Positions 10,970 to 24,200 are shown, numbered from the stretch's first letter. The stretch is DNA of 64,000 nt from Cyanidiococcus yangmingshanensis (GCA_013995675.1 VWRR01000008.1:434001-498000), one strand, 5' to 3'. The notes: generated from the sequence alone by a model not told the origin. Numbers and translations are program-made.

Positions 10970-12325
10970 ATGGATCGTAGCATGGTTGCAGTGCACTGGG
11001 ATGCAAGGACGGTGAGGCTATGTCCGCAACCGATCGGAGCGGATTTCCAAACTGGTCGTCGACGTTGCTGGACGAGTTACGGAGGGGGTTCCCGCCCAGG
11101 GGAAGATTCAACTTTTCTAGAGCTACGTTCAGAGTTGAGGGATTCCTCCTCTGCCTACTCGATGAGTCAGCGTAGGTTTGCTTTAAGCAAGAGTAGGGTC
11201 AGGGAGGATGTTGGGACGCGCCGGTTTGTGGGCTTCGCGTCACCAGTCGCGCGTCGACGGGCCTCTGAAGTCGAAGAAGAGGCCCGTGGTTCTTCACTAA
11301 AGTCATCAGTTCAGCCTCGAGCGACATCAAAACAGCCAGCTTGGAAATATTTAATATCTGGGGCACTTGCTGGCGTTGTGTCACGAACAGCAGTATCGCC
11401 ACTCGAAGTTGTGGCGACGATGAACATGTCTAGCTCCATTGCCACTCGGAATTTCGTGCATGAAATGATGGACATTTTCCGTCGAGAAGGAATACCAGGC
11501 CTGTTCAAGGGGAATCTGGCCAATTGCTTAAAGGTCGCGCCGACAAAAGGCATTCAATTTGTCGTGTTTGAGGCCTTCAAACGACTAATGGCACGACGAC
11601 GACAATGGTCACAGGCCCGACGTGCAGCGAGACGCCCCGGCGAGGGCTTGCTGGTGGAGGAGCTCGAGGATATTGAACTCACCGCTGGTGAACGGCTCAT
11701 CGCTGGTGGAATCGCAGGTATGGCTGCGGCCGTGATTTGCTATCCCTTGGAGGTTTCCAAAACACTGCTCACGGCGGAGCCCGGGCGTTACCACGGTGTC
11801 ATCGGGACCTTAAGGGCACTCGTTCAGGAACGTGGCTTCGGAGCGCTGTATCGAGGTCTTGCTCCGACCATGGTCGCAATGTTTCCGTACGTGGGCCTAG
11901 AGTTTATGGTTTACGAACAACTCAAACTAACCATAGTGAATCGTAGAGCTCTTGCCATTGCATCAGCTGAGAGTGGTCCATCGAAACCACATCGGAACAG
12001 CCGATTGGGCCGAGAGATCCAGAATGAGCAGCCACCGATAGCCCTTCTGTTGCTCATAGGCGCGATTGCCGGTACTGTCGCACAAACCGCATGTCATCCA
12101 TTGGATGTGATTCGGAAACGATTACAGTTGCAAGGCATTGGTAACCGCCCTGTTCAGTACAAGAGTATGATTCACGTGGCACAGGAAATTATCAAAAACG
12201 AGGGAGGCATACGAGCGTTGTACAAAGGCCTATCTCCAGCGGCCACTAGCGTATTTCCCAGCGCTGGCGTCAGTTACCTCGTATATGAATGGTGCAAGAG
12301 CATGCTGGGGGCGAGATCGCTGTGA
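10970..12325 (+). CDS. mitochondrial carrier family protein, Brittle1-like adenine nucleotide transporter
   Basis: A 451-residue SLC25-family protein with the threefold carrier structure. Each repeat has the signature proline/acid motif: SPLEVV near residue 145, CYPLEVSKTLL near 262 and CHPLDVIRKRL near 380. Repeat 1 (SGALAGVVSRTAVSPLE, then GNLANCLKVAPTKGIQF) is closest to the Brittle1/ADNT branch, which moves ADP-glucose or adenine nucleotides across plastid envelope or mitochondrial membranes. About 125 residues precede the first transmembrane helix, basic and Ser-rich, which would suit a targeting sequence. The start is the ATG at 10970; a second ATG near residue 65 (MSQRRFALSK) is an alternative. 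Substrate and organelle are inferred. Confidence 0.85.
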   Translation: MDRSMVAVHWDARTVRLCPQPIGADFQTGRRRCWTSYGGGSRPGEDSTFLELRSELRDSSSAYSMSQRRFALSKSRVREDVGTRRFVGFASPVARRRASEVEEEARGSSLKSSVQPRATSKQPAWKYLISGALAGVVSRTAVSPLEVVATMNMSSSIATRNFVHEMMDIFRREGIPGLFKGNLANCLKVAPTKGIQFVVFEAFKRLMARRRQWSQARRAARRPGEGLLVEELEDIELTAGERLIAGGIAGMAAAVICYPLEVSKTLLTAEPGRYHGVIGTLRALVQERGFGALYRGLAPTMVAMFPYVGLEFMVYEQLKLTIVNRRALAIASAESGPSKPHRNSRLGREIQNEQPPIALLLLIGAIAGTVAQTACHPLDVIRKRLQLQGIGNRPVQYKSMIHVAQEIIKNEGGIRALYKGLSPAATSVFPSAGVSYLVYEWCKSMLGARSL

Positions 12326-14004
12326 GCGTATCCACGACGCTGCGGGGGCTGTCTCTAGATTGCAGGCCAAGACACGACGTCAGCATTGACACTGGAGAAA
12401 ACAAGACCTACGCAGATACCCGAGTGATATGATTCACAACGGAAACATAAGGTAACGGGATATACGCACGCCATGATAGAAAAACCCTCCGGGTGCAAAT
12501 GAGCGGAACGAAAAACACGTCGGCGTTGCATGAGACCCATCGAGATTTTGTATGAAAACCAAAATCTGATCAAATATTGATCTGTTGATTCGTTCGCAAT
12601 GCTGGTGAGAATCGTCCTCTAGAGGAGGTGCCTCTGTGATCACCAGAATTCTCATCCGCAGATATCTGAGATTCACGTGTGAACGTTGTGCGCTAGGACT
12701 CTCCATAAAAGACTGAAATTTGTTTTTAAATGCGGTACAGATTTCCGGCTCTGTGTGCGGACGATTAGGAATGCAACCATGTCATCAGGCAAGTTACGCT
12801 GCGAACCGAATGCTCGAGGCCCTATTCGGAGGCCTTTCCGCCTTCCTCGGCGTAGCGAGGCCGCTGGGGTTTCCTCGACGGCTCCGACAACTGAGCATTT
12901 TTTTGCCACAATGACAGTACATGAGTTAAGGTGATATGGCCCGCGCATTGTAGGGTCCGTGGCCATACGGCTATTTCAGCGACGTTCGTTGCTGTCGTTC
13001 CAGTTCGATGTTCCCGGTGAATTCTACAATCCAGATCATCTTTGGCGTTTACTGCGGAATCCTCGTGGAGGAAAATACTTTCTCGGAAGAACAACATGCC
13101 AAAGCGCTTTGCCTGATTCCTCCTGAATGTATCGCTCTCCAGCTCTCAGATCAGAACTGCAAACGACGACATTCTCCGAAGAAAGCGAATCTAGAGTTCC
13201 TAACCCGACCTTCGATTTCTCGTCTGGGTTAGAGACGTTCTACAGTTTAAGGATATGGCTGCAAATCTGGAATGTTTTCTTCTTATTGCCTTTTTTGCGC
13301 GTGATTCATTCCTCTCGCTGTTTTCCTCCATGTCTTACGCAGAATAGTCGGACACGGTTCTTGTGGAACATGTCGCATATCAAGCACTGAGCGACGATTG
13401 ATTCGAGCACACGAATGACATGACGGTAAAGCAGAATAGGATATCGCTCAGTTCCGGCCTTCGAGCTGACAAAACAGGACGGAATCTCATTGTATCCTTA
13501 TTAGCGTCATGACCGTAATTTTACAATGCTGTCAAAAAGGGGTTGCTCCGTTCAGCTCCTCAGGTGCCGGTGGCTATTTCCAAGTATAACACCGACGTCA
13601 TCCTACGCAAGAAGAGACAACAATTGGACGTATCCAAGTCGCCACTGAACGTTCGTCACAGAAGTTTTCGACGACTTGGATGCCTCGCTCCGCTCATCAG
13701 CGGACTCGATCAATTTCACTGCATCTGGATATGACATAGTAGCCCTTTCTTGTCCAGCAGGCGAGTCGCGTGAAATGGCACGGGATTGGTACTGAGAGGT
13801 CAGGTTTGACTGCCTGGTCGCGACTCTGTTATGACCAAGGTAAGCTGCCTCTAACGAAGACGCGCAGCTATAGACAGCTCGTGTGTGACTTTGGCCTCGG
13901 ACAATACCTTTCTTTGGAGGTTGTCGAGTCTGAGCAACAAACTCAAGGCCAAGACCGCTCGCGGTGCGGGTTTCTTTTGAACGCACTGCAACAGCACCGA
14001 GGGA
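12326..14004. other. intergenic region without a recognisable gene
   Basis: About 1.7 kb between two plus-strand genes. Open frames reach at most 161 codons (minus strand, 14088-13603), with no domain and with overlap of the next gene's start. No repeat or RNA gene was recognised. Confidence 0.4.
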
Positions 14005-14652
14005 ATGATTGAGAGAAAAGAACACTCGATTAGGGAGGCAGTCTATGCAGCCAGCTCTCGAGGGCTGCTCATGGAAGAAGAGGAACACGGACTAATCATG
14101 GAAAGTGAGTGCGCAGCAAACCAAAGCGGTTCCTCGTTCGCTCTAGACGGTTCAACGGACCGGCCCGAAACACACGAGTCTGACACGTCTGAGTGCTGCG
14201 ACGTGAGTGAATGCGGGCCCCCTGTGCCAAAGACCTCCAGAGAACTCGGTGCTTTTTGGGCGTCCTTGCTTCATTTCGTAGGCGTCGTCCGGAGCTTGCC
14301 AGCCTTTTTGGATATATGGAAGCGAATTCTAGAGGTGACCGAGTTAAATCCGAATAACGGGACAGCCAGATATGACAGTGGTCGTTTACTGAGAACTCGA
14401 AAGTGCCATTTAGAGCAGCGAGCCCTCGAGAAACCACGGCCGGAGACTGTGTGCAGTCATGTTGCCTGGAGGCCTCTCAGAAGATACCGGAAATGGCTGT
14501 CGTCGCACGCTCCTTCTGTGCCGCACCCCATTGCCCGATTGAGCTCACTGATAACGGCTGAACGAGGATCCCAAGCAGACTTATACAGCCATGTTTCTGA
14601 TCCAACGCCTGCGCGGAGGTCCTCGCATGCTCTCGCCGGATCCTGTTTGTGA
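14005..14652 (+). CDS. unrecognised ORF, possibly the 5' part of the RING-H2 gene
   Basis: 215 codons from an ATG to a stop at 14652. The sequence has an acidic, Ser-rich first third, a hydrophobic/amphipathic stretch (LGAFWASLLHFVGVV) near residue 85 and a basic end. It is in a different frame from the RING-H2 reading frame that follows and overlaps that frame's open region, so the two may be one gene joined by an intron or by a frame error. I could not place splice sites. It may also be a chance ORF. Confidence 0.35.
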   Translation: MIERKEHSIREAVYAASSRGLLMEEEEHGLIMESECAANQSGSSFALDGSTDRPETHESDTSECCDVSECGPPVPKTSRELGAFWASLLHFVGVVRSLPAFLDIWKRILEVTELNPNNGTARYDSGRLLRTRKCHLEQRALEKPRPETVCSHVAWRPLRRYRKWLSSHAPSVPHPIARLSSLITAERGSQADLYSHVSDPTPARRSSHALAGSCL

Positions 14653-14801
14653 AGGGTGTTCTCGATGGTTGCGAACTCAGGTCGTGGATTGAGGGTTCTC
14701 TTCTGTCGAGCCCGCCCCCATGCGCACCCAGCCGCATTTCGAACACGAACGAAGATACCTCGAGAGGCCCCCACCATGTTAACGATACGCAAGCGAGCTT
14801 C

Positions 14802-16516
14802 ATGCGCAAGAGGTGGCGACTAATGTTGAATGTCTTTACGGCGTCCGCGAGCGCCGGTTGTAGCTCGCAAGCTGCAAGTCGATTAACTTCCTCAGAGCGG
14901 CAGTTCCCCAACGACCGGTATGAGTCTTTTTCTGATGAGGCCATTCTGAGGACCGACGAGGATTCAAAAATACCTACTCCATGTCGATGCTCCACGGATA
15001 CTTCTGCCATGCTGTGTGTTACTTCGCGCTCAGAAAATCGTCTTCAGAGTTCGAGGTCACGGGATACAGCCCGTGAAAAGACGCCGGTGGTTGCAGTGGA
15101 TTGTCTGAATGGAACATGTTGCTCTGAGGCAACCGCGTCTACAGACAAATTGGTATCTGTTTCTCCAATGCAACTCGAGGAACGAAGCAGAAGTACTTGG
15201 GTGCTTGGATGGCAAGTGCGTCTGCCGTGGCCGCAAAGGTTGCGGATACGAGACGAGCCTAGTGCGCGGATACGAGCTTCTGAAAATGAATCGCATACCA
15301 CGGGTGCAAATGAAAGCGCACACGGAATGGAAACTTGGCGAATATTCCATAGCTTTTCTCGAGATTTGATCTCGTTGTCCAGCTGGTTGACGATTCGACG
15401 ACTTTCGTCAGGTTTTCACGAATGGAGCTCTGACGATGAGCCACCTCTTGATCCGTATGCGCCACTCATCATATCTGCAGCACGGCCTGATGACCCGGAA
15501 AGCTCTGAGCAAGTCCAGTCCGTGTCTCATGAGATGAGTCTGTTCTCGGACAATCAGAACTCTCGATGGCGAGGCCACCTTCAATCAACATCAGCTGATA
15601 ATGGCGAGCTAGGTCTGACCGCTTCAGCAGTGCAAACTACCCAGAGTTTACCATCAACTGTCTCTGGAGTCCCAGACGACGAGTACACTACATCGACAGC
15701 GAACTCTGTGCGAACCCCGTTCATGATATCTGGACGCCTTCAAGAGCGCTTACAGCGATTGACACTGAATTTACACATTTTTTCAGGCGATTCGAATCCG
15801 AGCTTTGTGAGGCATGATCAGCTGGCAAATATGGGAAGCTCCAGTTTTGAGGACCTATCAATCTTGGATCACACTCAGCGATATCATAGCGATAGCACGG
15901 GTGTACTCGAAGATCGTGGATTTGATTCTGAAACCATTGACAAGTACACTCGCCTTGGACATGTGCAATGGAACTGTAGACCCACAGATCAAGTACCATC
16001 TACACTCTCGAGAGAGGAAGACAAGGTATCGTCTAGCGGTTACCAGAGATTGGATGGTAGCCAGGAGGCCCGAAGCCGTAGATCCACGAGTGAGCTGTCG
16101 ACATTCCAGCCTCCGGCTGATCGCTGCGTTATCTGCCTCGAGCCAATGCAAGTATGAAGATATCATTCGAATACTACCGTGCTTGCATTTCTATCACAAG
16201 GATTGTGTGGACCGCTGGTTACATAGACAGAGGACGCTGTCCAATTTGTAATGGGAATGTCGAAGAGTTAGCGCAAGCAGCCTTAACTCGACACAATAGT
16301 GAGCACGAAGACGCTCTTAGAGCTAGAAGAGACACGAACCAACTCACAGTGACCTACCCAGAATCAATGCTGTCCAGAGCCATCCATGTACGTCGCATTC
16401 ACCGGCGTGCACCAAGCCCAGCGCTCCTCTTCCCCAATGAGGATCCCGTTGAATTGATTGAATCAGAGCATGGTTGGCGTGACTGGTTTGAAGGTCCTGT
16501 GCTCCACGAATTATAA
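14802..16516 (+). CDS. RING-H2 finger protein, reading frame interrupted
   Basis: A likely E3 ubiquitin ligase. Most of the protein (from the ATG at 14802) is Ser/Thr-rich and looks disordered. At the end a perfect RING-H2 finger is spelled out over three frames: CVICLEPMQ up to about 16151, then EDIIRILPCLHFYHKDC and VDRWLHRQ up to about 16230, then GRCPICNGN onward to the stop at 16516. When one base is skipped at 16149-16155 and one at 16228-16232, the spacing (14 residues between cysteines 2 and 3, 10 between cysteines 6 and 7) is exactly that of RING-H2 domains. As written the frame stops at 16157, before the third zinc ligand. Either the sequence has two 1-bp insertions or the gene is broken. 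The open frame extends upstream to about 14649 without an ATG. Confidence 0.6.
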
Positions 16517-18579
16517 TTCTCTATACAATTTATGCGTGTCTTGGCTGATCTGAGAATACGAGAAATCTAAGGGAGTCGGGTGCTTGGTTTGGTGGCAGCT
16601 GCTCTGCTCGGCGATTCACGGAAAGCACTGCATTCTCAACATTGCATCATCTTGGTGCCTTCTGAAAACCGCGCTTTCTGTACTGAGTGTAGAGGACTGC
16701 ATGATCCTCTGTTAAAATATAGCTGCATTCTCGAACCAATTTGCCGGAAGAACGGTACAAGACTTTAGGTCAATGGCTGAGGACAATGGATATTCATGGT
16801 CCACAGTTTCAAGCGTGCGGCTGACTAGACGTTTGTGAAGTCCTCGGTTGCGAAACGCTGAAATTGCTCAATTTAGATCCCCCGCTGAGCATCGTGTTCC
16901 GACAACAGATCTGCAGAGATGAATTTAACGGCGCTCGCCAGAGGTTTCAAGCAGAACTCACGCATGTCGCGAATCCGAAAGTAAAATGAATTTTCTGTGA
17001 ATCAATTACCGACAGGCCTACAGCGAACTATGCTTCATACGGAACGAAGCTTTTGGGGTGTCTTTCTACAGAAAAATACGACCGCGCCATCACGGTCATT
17101 TTTTGCAGCTAGAGAGGCTATATTGAATAATGTGGCTCATGGCCTTGAGCGTCTGGCGATACGTGCGCCACCCGTTTCGGCAGACTTGATGGGAGGATAA
17201 AAGTATAGGGAGATTTTGAAGCAAAAAATTTCTAGAAGCGCTGAGAAACGCATTCAATACATTGTTCCTCCGTAGTATGAGCGAAAACTCATCGCGAATT
17301 TCATTTCGAGATATGCCACGTTTCAGAGCATCTTGGAGTGCGACTGGAGTTTTATGTAAGACCAATCCGGCTATCCCTGACTGGTGAATAATCTATGCGC
17401 TCATTGACCTCGTAACATGGATCGCGAAGCATGCAAGTTGTTCTCCTCTGCAAGTATGACAGTTAAACTATCCAAAACAACGGTACACTCAGCTGGAAGC
17501 GACTGAAAAAACGTATCTCTTGCCTCGAGCAGTTAATAGATTTATATTCCAGGCGAGCTACCTCAAGATAAATGATCCAGCCGAGTTTCCGGATATAATC
17601 AGGGACTCCAGATTTACCTCTCTGAAAATTTATTTTGAGCTGATCCGCAGATGGCAAAAGTGCATCGAGTGGTCTCGTTTGCAATGAATCTAGGTTCTTT
17701 AAGCTCGTTTGATACTGTGGAAAGTCGCATTTCGAGTCTCGCGAACAGTCGCGTCGAGGCCAATGAAAGGGAGACGCGCGTCCAAATGCATTGGTGCTGT
17801 ACAATGAGTTGGCTGGCCAAACAGGTTATTTACGAAGGTTTTCACTTTACTTTCCTGAAATTATTTTGTAAGCTTCAAGCAGGAGTGCTGCTTGCAAGCA
17901 CGGTTCGACCTCGCTTCACTCTTCCCAGAGCGAGGAACTGGCGCAAGTGCGCGCGCAGCGCCAAGTTCTTCGCTTTATCCGGATACCATAGCTCCTCGAC
18001 GCCCGTCGCTCCAGCGTAGATACTTTTCTCTGTGTCACTATGAGTGCATTAAACTTTCGTGAGGCCTTAGGAGCTCCAGTATCTTTGGACGGACGGACAA
18101 AACTTCGGCTGAAGTACAAACGATCGACCGGTTGCCTATTTTTGAGCTATTAGACAAAAGCTGTAGGTAATAATTCGATCCGTGTGGCCCCAGGAACGAG
18201 GTTCACCCATGTAGTTTCTTTGTCAATATTGAGGCAGACTACGTAAGCGAGTGCCACGTTGACCATGAATGATACCAAGAAAGTCCAACTATTCTCACCA
18301 AAGGTTTGCTAGGAACGCTCTGTCCCTGACGGCACGAGTATGTGAGACGGACCGATCAGGTGCGCCAATTCGGATGGGTTCGGTGTCCAAATTATATCAT
18401 TTCCTGGTTTGGCGCGCTGTACCGTCGGTTTTCCCTTCAAATGCATCGCTTACCGTCGTGTCCGCGAGGAGTGGCGCTCGCTACGACGCGGGAGCGTTTC
18501 CCATCGTTCTTACACGAATATAAGCCTTTTGACCGAGGATCAGTTACAAATTTCTACGTGAAATAAACAACTCTTCAGC
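16517..18579. other. long intergenic region upstream of actin
   Basis: Two kilobases between the RING-H2 gene and actin with only short frames (the longest about 122 codons, plus strand 17651-18019, unrecognised). The actin promoter should lie in its last few hundred bases. No RNA gene was recognised. Confidence 0.4.
18517..18524 (+). promoter_or_regulatory. TATA-like box of the actin gene
   Basis: The sequence aatataag lies 55 bp upstream of the actin ATG, a plausible distance for a compact algal promoter with a short 5' leader. The site is inferred from composition and position only. Confidence 0.35.
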
Positions 18580-19713
18580 ATGACAGAGGAAGAAGTTACA
18601 GCGCTTGTGATCGACAACGGTTCAGGGATGGTGAAAGCTGGCTTTGCAGGAGACGATGCCCCTCGTGCAGTGTTTCCCTCTATCGTCGGACGCCCCCGAC
18701 ACCAAGCGGTGATGGTTGGGATGGGACAGAAGGATTCTTATGTTGGTGACGAGGCTCAATCAAAGCGAGGTATCCTTTCGCTTAAATACCCTATCGAACA
18801 CGGGATTGTGACCAACTGGGACGATATGGAAAAGATTTGGCACCATACGTTTTACAACGAGTTGCGCGTTTCCCCGGAGGATCACCCAGTTCTGCTTACG
18901 GAAGCACCGCTGAATCCCAAAGCCAACAGGGAGAAAATGACGCAGATCATGTTTGAAACATTCAACGTACCCGCTATGTACGTGGCGATTCAAGCGGTGC
19001 TTTCGTTGTATGCGTCTGGGCGCACTACGGGTATAGTGGTTGACAGCGGTGACGGCGTGACCCACACGGTGCCGATTTATGAAGGTTATGCTCTCCCACA
19101 CGCTATCATGCGCATAGATCTGGCAGGAAGAGATCTTACAGACTATTTAGCGAAAATTCTCACAGAGCGTGGGTACTCATTCACGACAACGGCAGAACGA
19201 GAAATCGTCCGGGATATCAAGGAGAAGTGCTGCTATGTAGCTCAAGACTATGATAACGAACTTGAACTGGCAGCATCGCAGCCAGCCAAAATCGACAAAC
19301 AATATGAACTGCCAGATGGGCAAATTATCACGATTGGAAGTGAACGTTTCAGGTGCCCCGAAGTACTCTTCCAGCCGTCTTTGATTGGCATGGAAGGCGA
19401 AGGCATTCATAACGTTGCCTATCAGAGCATCATGAAATGTGACGTGGACATCCGGAAAGATCTTTATGCGAATGTTGTCCTGAGTGGTGGAACGACGATG
19501 TTTCCGGGCATCGCGGATCGCATGCAAAGGGAACTCGCCAATGTTGCGCCCTCGTCGGTCAAGATCAAGCTTGTGGCACCCGCAGAACGCAAGTATAGCG
19601 TGTGGATTGGTGGTAGCATCCTAGCATCTCTGAGCACTTTCCAGCAGATGTGGATCAGCAAGACGGAATATGACGAGTTTGGGCCCTCTGTTGTGCACCG
19701 TAAATGCTTCTAA
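18580..19713 (+). CDS. ACT: actin
   Basis: A complete, intronless 377-residue conventional actin starting [17 protein letters not shown]. All main actin elements are visible: phosphate loop 1 ([19 protein letters not shown]), loop 2 ([16 protein letters not shown]), the hydrophobic plug region, the adenosine motif [12 protein letters not shown] and the end VHRKCF. Some normally invariant positions differ: [16 protein letters not shown] and FLFQPS replaced by [11 protein letters not shown], and subdomain 4 has [13 protein letters not shown]. This moderate divergence fits red algae that do not depend on an actin ring for division. Forms filaments in the cytoplasm; no targeting signal. Confidence 0.98.
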   Translation: MTEEEVTALVIDNGSGMVKAGFAGDDAPRAVFPSIVGRPRHQAVMVGMGQKDSYVGDEAQSKRGILSLKYPIEHGIVTNWDDMEKIWHHTFYNELRVSPEDHPVLLTEAPLNPKANREKMTQIMFETFNVPAMYVAIQAVLSLYASGRTTGIVVDSGDGVTHTVPIYEGYALPHAIMRIDLAGRDLTDYLAKILTERGYSFTTTAEREIVRDIKEKCCYVAQDYDNELELAASQPAKIDKQYELPDGQIITIGSERFRCPEVLFQPSLIGMEGEGIHNVAYQSIMKCDVDIRKDLYANVVLSGGTTMFPGIADRMQRELANVAPSSVKIKLVAPAERKYSVWIGGSILASLSTFQQMWISKTEYDEFGPSVVHRKCF

Positions 19714-21259
19714 AGCGGTCGCCTCTGGCGCTGTGCGATATTTGGGCGAAACTGGACCCCTATGCTGCATCAGGTTGCACTGCTTCAGATGTTCTTCAAA
19801 CTTCTGCAAAAACCGTATAAAGGAAGGATACTCGTAGGATCTACGAAACTTTCAATTTCGGCGAATCCACGTGGAATTAGCGGGAGCGCACGCGAATACG
19901 TTCCCTAAAACTGCTCTGCAAACAAAAGAGCGACGGGCCCTGTTTGAGCACCAACCGATCGCAGCGATATCCCTGCGTCTGCTGCGATCACCGTGGTCGG
20001 GAAACGCAGTCGCAAGACGATTCTCGGCCGAGCTCAGCTCAGGATATAAGAGAATCAAACCTAAATCCCTGGTGCGAGAATCACCGACATCGCGCGAATT
20101 CCCTCCCACCGAGCGCAGCATGCAAATCAGTCATGCTATGCCCGGTGAGTCTGAAGAAGCCATACGCAAAAGCTCTTTCGCAAAATCCTGTTTCCTCGCA
20201 GATGCCACCCTTGCCGACTGCCTCGAGAGTGCGTGGCTCCGACGAGCGAGCGCCCCTCAGGAAACGAGCGGATAAGCAAGGTATCCACAGCACCAACTCA
20301 TTCTATAAAGTTCAACCTTCGCTCCCAGACGGGGCTTGTTGCAAAAGACGCGCGTATGTAGAAACACAACGGCTCCTGATGGGAAAAGCAATTATACTCA
20401 TCATTACCAACTCAGCCCAAGTATGAAAAAGAAAGACCTAAATAATGAAAGAGGACGAATGATCAGAAACCAGTTATGCGCGCTTATCCTGAATCGCTTT
20501 CACTGCGAATGGTCGCTACCGCAGTGGGAACAGTTTCTCTTGATGTTGCAGCCTGTGAACGCGGAGTATTTCGCGAACATCTGAACAACAGGTTTGGCTC
20601 TTAAACCCATACCCATAAGCAGAGGGCCTGCTCATAACGATATGCGTGCCCTCTTCTTAATGCCCTCCAAAAATATTCGCGAAAAGACTACTCTTGAAGT
20701 TCTCCATTTTTCTGCGTGCGCCTAATTGTCCAAGAACGGTTCTTCATTCGCCGTTGGGTCCCTTATTTTCGTCCGGCACTTCGTTGAACCACTTCAATCA
20801 AACAAAGCATGCTTTGTTTAAAATAATTAGAGTTCAATCGATAAAGGTAACCAGTTCCTTAGAGACACAAACACGCAGGGTCAGGTCAAGAAAACCTCGC
20901 GAGACTCGGTCATAGACGAGCTACCTGACTGGAGGGTCAGCTGATGGCAGCATGTGTCGCCAGCGCCACGCTTGCGCTGGCTGATCAGACGATGGCCAGG
21001 CGTTGTGAAAACGGGCCAGCAAATTCGTCGCGCATTTGAAACGCCTACGCGAGCAGCGATTTCGAGCTGCCGAACGGACCGCGACAACCGGTGCGTTTTA
21101 GTCAGTATTCTTCTTGCTGCTGACCACAGAAAAGGGAGGCCTTTCGAAAATCAAGTCTCTTTTTGGGAGAGAACTAAATTCCCAAAAATTGCCGCGTTCA
21201 ACCGTTCACTGAAATTGAACGGAACTAGTTCAACTTGGGCGATTTTCGCGGGTTCTCGT
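19714..21259. other. intergenic region between actin and the kinetochore gene
   Basis: Both flanking genes are on the plus strand. The KNL1 reading frame stays open back to 20954 but without an ATG before 21260. Other frames (for example 19871-20275) are unrecognised. No repeat or RNA gene was seen. Confidence 0.4.
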
Positions 21260-24200
21260 ATGACAGTCACGACGATGGAGCGACAAACGAGTCATACGCG
21301 CACACCCTTGACCCCAGTGCAGCCTTCGGGTGAACCAAGTATGGTCTTCTCGAACAAAAATTTGAGGCGATCTCCTCAAGCCTCTCCTGAACGAGGTGCA
21401 AAACGAGCGCTGTCTCCAACTATTTCGGAAGAGTCCTCAAAACAGAGACGACAATCCATAATCGGTTCCAGAAACAAGCGAGTTTCATTTGGTGGCCAGC
21501 AAATTAAGATTTACGAGCAGCACGAATATGAATGGCATTCGCCGCCGACTTCGGCCATGAATGATCAGCTTGGAGAAGCATCGACCAATGCGACTGCATC
21601 TAATGCACAGAATATCTGTTTCAGTAGTCAGGGCGCTTTTGACCACGAGCCGGAGCGGTCTGATAGAACAGTTTCTGAACATTTTCGAATGTCTCCATCC
21701 GAATACCAAGACGTTCAGTCTAGGGGCGTTTTCCAATATCTGGGACAGCCAGCAGCTCTAGAAGCCGCTACTATCGAGTCCCTCGAAGATGACGATGAAA
21801 ACACCTTTCAGAGTGGTTCGAGCATCAGCGAGGCGACTTTAGCGCAGGCTGCATATGGCGTGGGCTCATATACAGAAGGAACAATCGACGATGCGGTATC
21901 GTCGACTAACGAAGAAGACACTCTGCAGAGCCGAGATCGGTTCACAGCTAGTAGTGAGAGCTTGAGCCTGTTTATGGATGAGGACGTTACGAAGGCTGTC
22001 GGGTATCCGCGCCCATCAATGCCGCTTACAAGTATGACGTCACTCACGAACAGCGTCACACGCTCGCTCCCCACAAGCAGCAAGTACCATGGAGGACGAG
22101 CCTCGTTATGTCGGCCGCCGTTACCTCGCGCTCAGCGCCCGTCCAGATCGTCTATTGGCGCATGGCATACACCGAAAGATACTGAATCCTTCATCTCAGG
22201 GAACGATTCTCGTCGGAAATCATTTGATGAGAATATAACTGCAAGGGTACCAGCCTTGTCCACTCTAATTGACGCTGACTTGGATGAATCTCGGCTCGGT
22301 AATATTCTGCGGCTGTCTGGGCATCACCCTGCAAGTTCTGGTAACTCCCCGCCGCCCTCAACTCAGAAGAAGCGCCGATATCAAGAAGATCCACCGAGGT
22401 TTTCGTCGATGGGTAGCAGGGATTCTTTTGAGTCCGCTGATATGAGCGATCCCTATCGCGAACTAGACGCAAATGATATAACGCGGAAGGTTCCAACTCT
22501 GGATCGATTGTTGCAAGAGGACATCTTGCGGAACGATTCTGAAAGGTTGGATGAAAATAATTTACGAGACGGTTCACAAAATGTGAATGATAACGAGACC
22601 GGTGAGTTACGGAGCGAAGATTCGGTCTTACCGCGCTCGCCAGGACCTCATATTATTCGAGCAGACTCAGAAAACAGCCTCACATTGGGTGACATATCCG
22701 CTCAAATACCAAAGCTCACCTCACTTGTGAATGATGATGACCATACTTCCAACTCGCTTTGGAGCCGAAACTTTTCGGAAGGCACGGAAATCGCGCCAAG
22801 AGTGCGAAACAAGGACTCGGTGCACGCTCCGCCGACACACTTCTCGGCAGAATGTGTGCAGCTTCCGCAGACCAGTTCTGGGGAGGCACCGCTGTCCGGG
22901 ACGCACGAATCTGGTGTCGATTCCAATGAAGCAAAATCTTTTCGATCAGGACCGCAGAACTCGAATGCTTCTCCATGCATAGCTGTTGGGCGCAGCGCAG
23001 AATGCTCAAGGCGAAACTTGGCCAGGCGCCGCTCTCTGGCGGCTGATGTTCGTCGCCTGAGCACAAAACCGCTGGAGCCGCGTGAGCACCTCGGATTTCG
23101 TATCCAATCTTTTTCAGCCGAGAAACAATTGGCAATTGCCCGCACGCAGGCGTCTTGGAGCTCCTCAATCGAACCAACTTCACTGTCCTACGCGCCCCCT
23201 GAACACCGTGGAAACGAAAACCCCAAGTCTGAGGCGCATCAAGAAAGAAGCAAATCCTCCGCTGAACTAGATGAAGAACGCATTGGAGAAAAAGTTCAAA
23301 ACGGCGAAAGGCTCGTGAATGCAGAATTTGGAGAGCTCGACTCGCATGCATCGCCGAAGCCGAAAAGCGGATCGTTCAAAGATTTTCTCTTTATCGGTGG
23401 GGTGCGGTTCCTCGACGATCTTTCCACGAGAAGACGCGTTACGTCGTTTGGCGTTCCCAGTATTCGTGTATGCGTGCCTTCCGATTCGCTCCAGCATCAG
23501 ATTCGAGTCGCATGCGTAACGGCTACGATGCTCAGCGCATTTCAAGGCAGCTGCGAAATGCTGGTAACGGAGAGCGGAGAACTTGTCTCCGACACCGTTC
23601 ATGCAGAGCGTGAATTCCAGAGTAGGTGGCTTTTTTCGCGAATAATGCAACTCCATTCTTCCGGGTCGGAGCAAAATCTGCTCACTCGGTACCAGCTACA
23701 ACTGAAGCGGCTGAAAAATGTCGGGCGCTTGCGGGCGCGTCTCGATTGGTACAACTGGCGTAAGCAACACGAAAAACGGATCCAAATGCGTCTCACAGCC
23801 CAGAGAGAGAATCTTCAAAATGACATGGAGCAAATGCGAGGCCTGGCAGAAAATTTGCGCGCAACCGCAACTTCCGCGAACGAAGATGCCGTCGCGAGCG
23901 GTTTAGGGCCTCTCGCGAGCGACCAAGACTCCTTAATCGAGCGTAGATTGCGAAATCAGAGCATGCTCGAGCAATTAGAAAGACAGGATGCTCTGATCAA
24001 AGATACGCAGATGCGGGTTGAGCAACTTTCCGCACGTCTGCGCTCTCTCTACAAACACAAGACCGATCTGGCTGAGCAATGCATGCAGTTTCGAGAGCGC
24101 TATGAGGCTCTGGATGCGAAAGAGCGGCTCATTGACTCCGTTCAAGGCGGCGTCCTCCTTGGAGAACTACAGGATGCGTACGACGTCGCGATCTCAGTGA

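Noticed and set aside
13603-14088. 161-codon minus-strand ORF
   Set aside because: No domain, and it overlaps the ATG-started frame at 14005 on the plus strand.
16152-16200. 49-bp GT..AG intron in the RING-H2 gene
   Set aside because: Splicing would remove the middle zinc ligands of the finger (LPCLHFYHK), which match the RING-H2 pattern perfectly.
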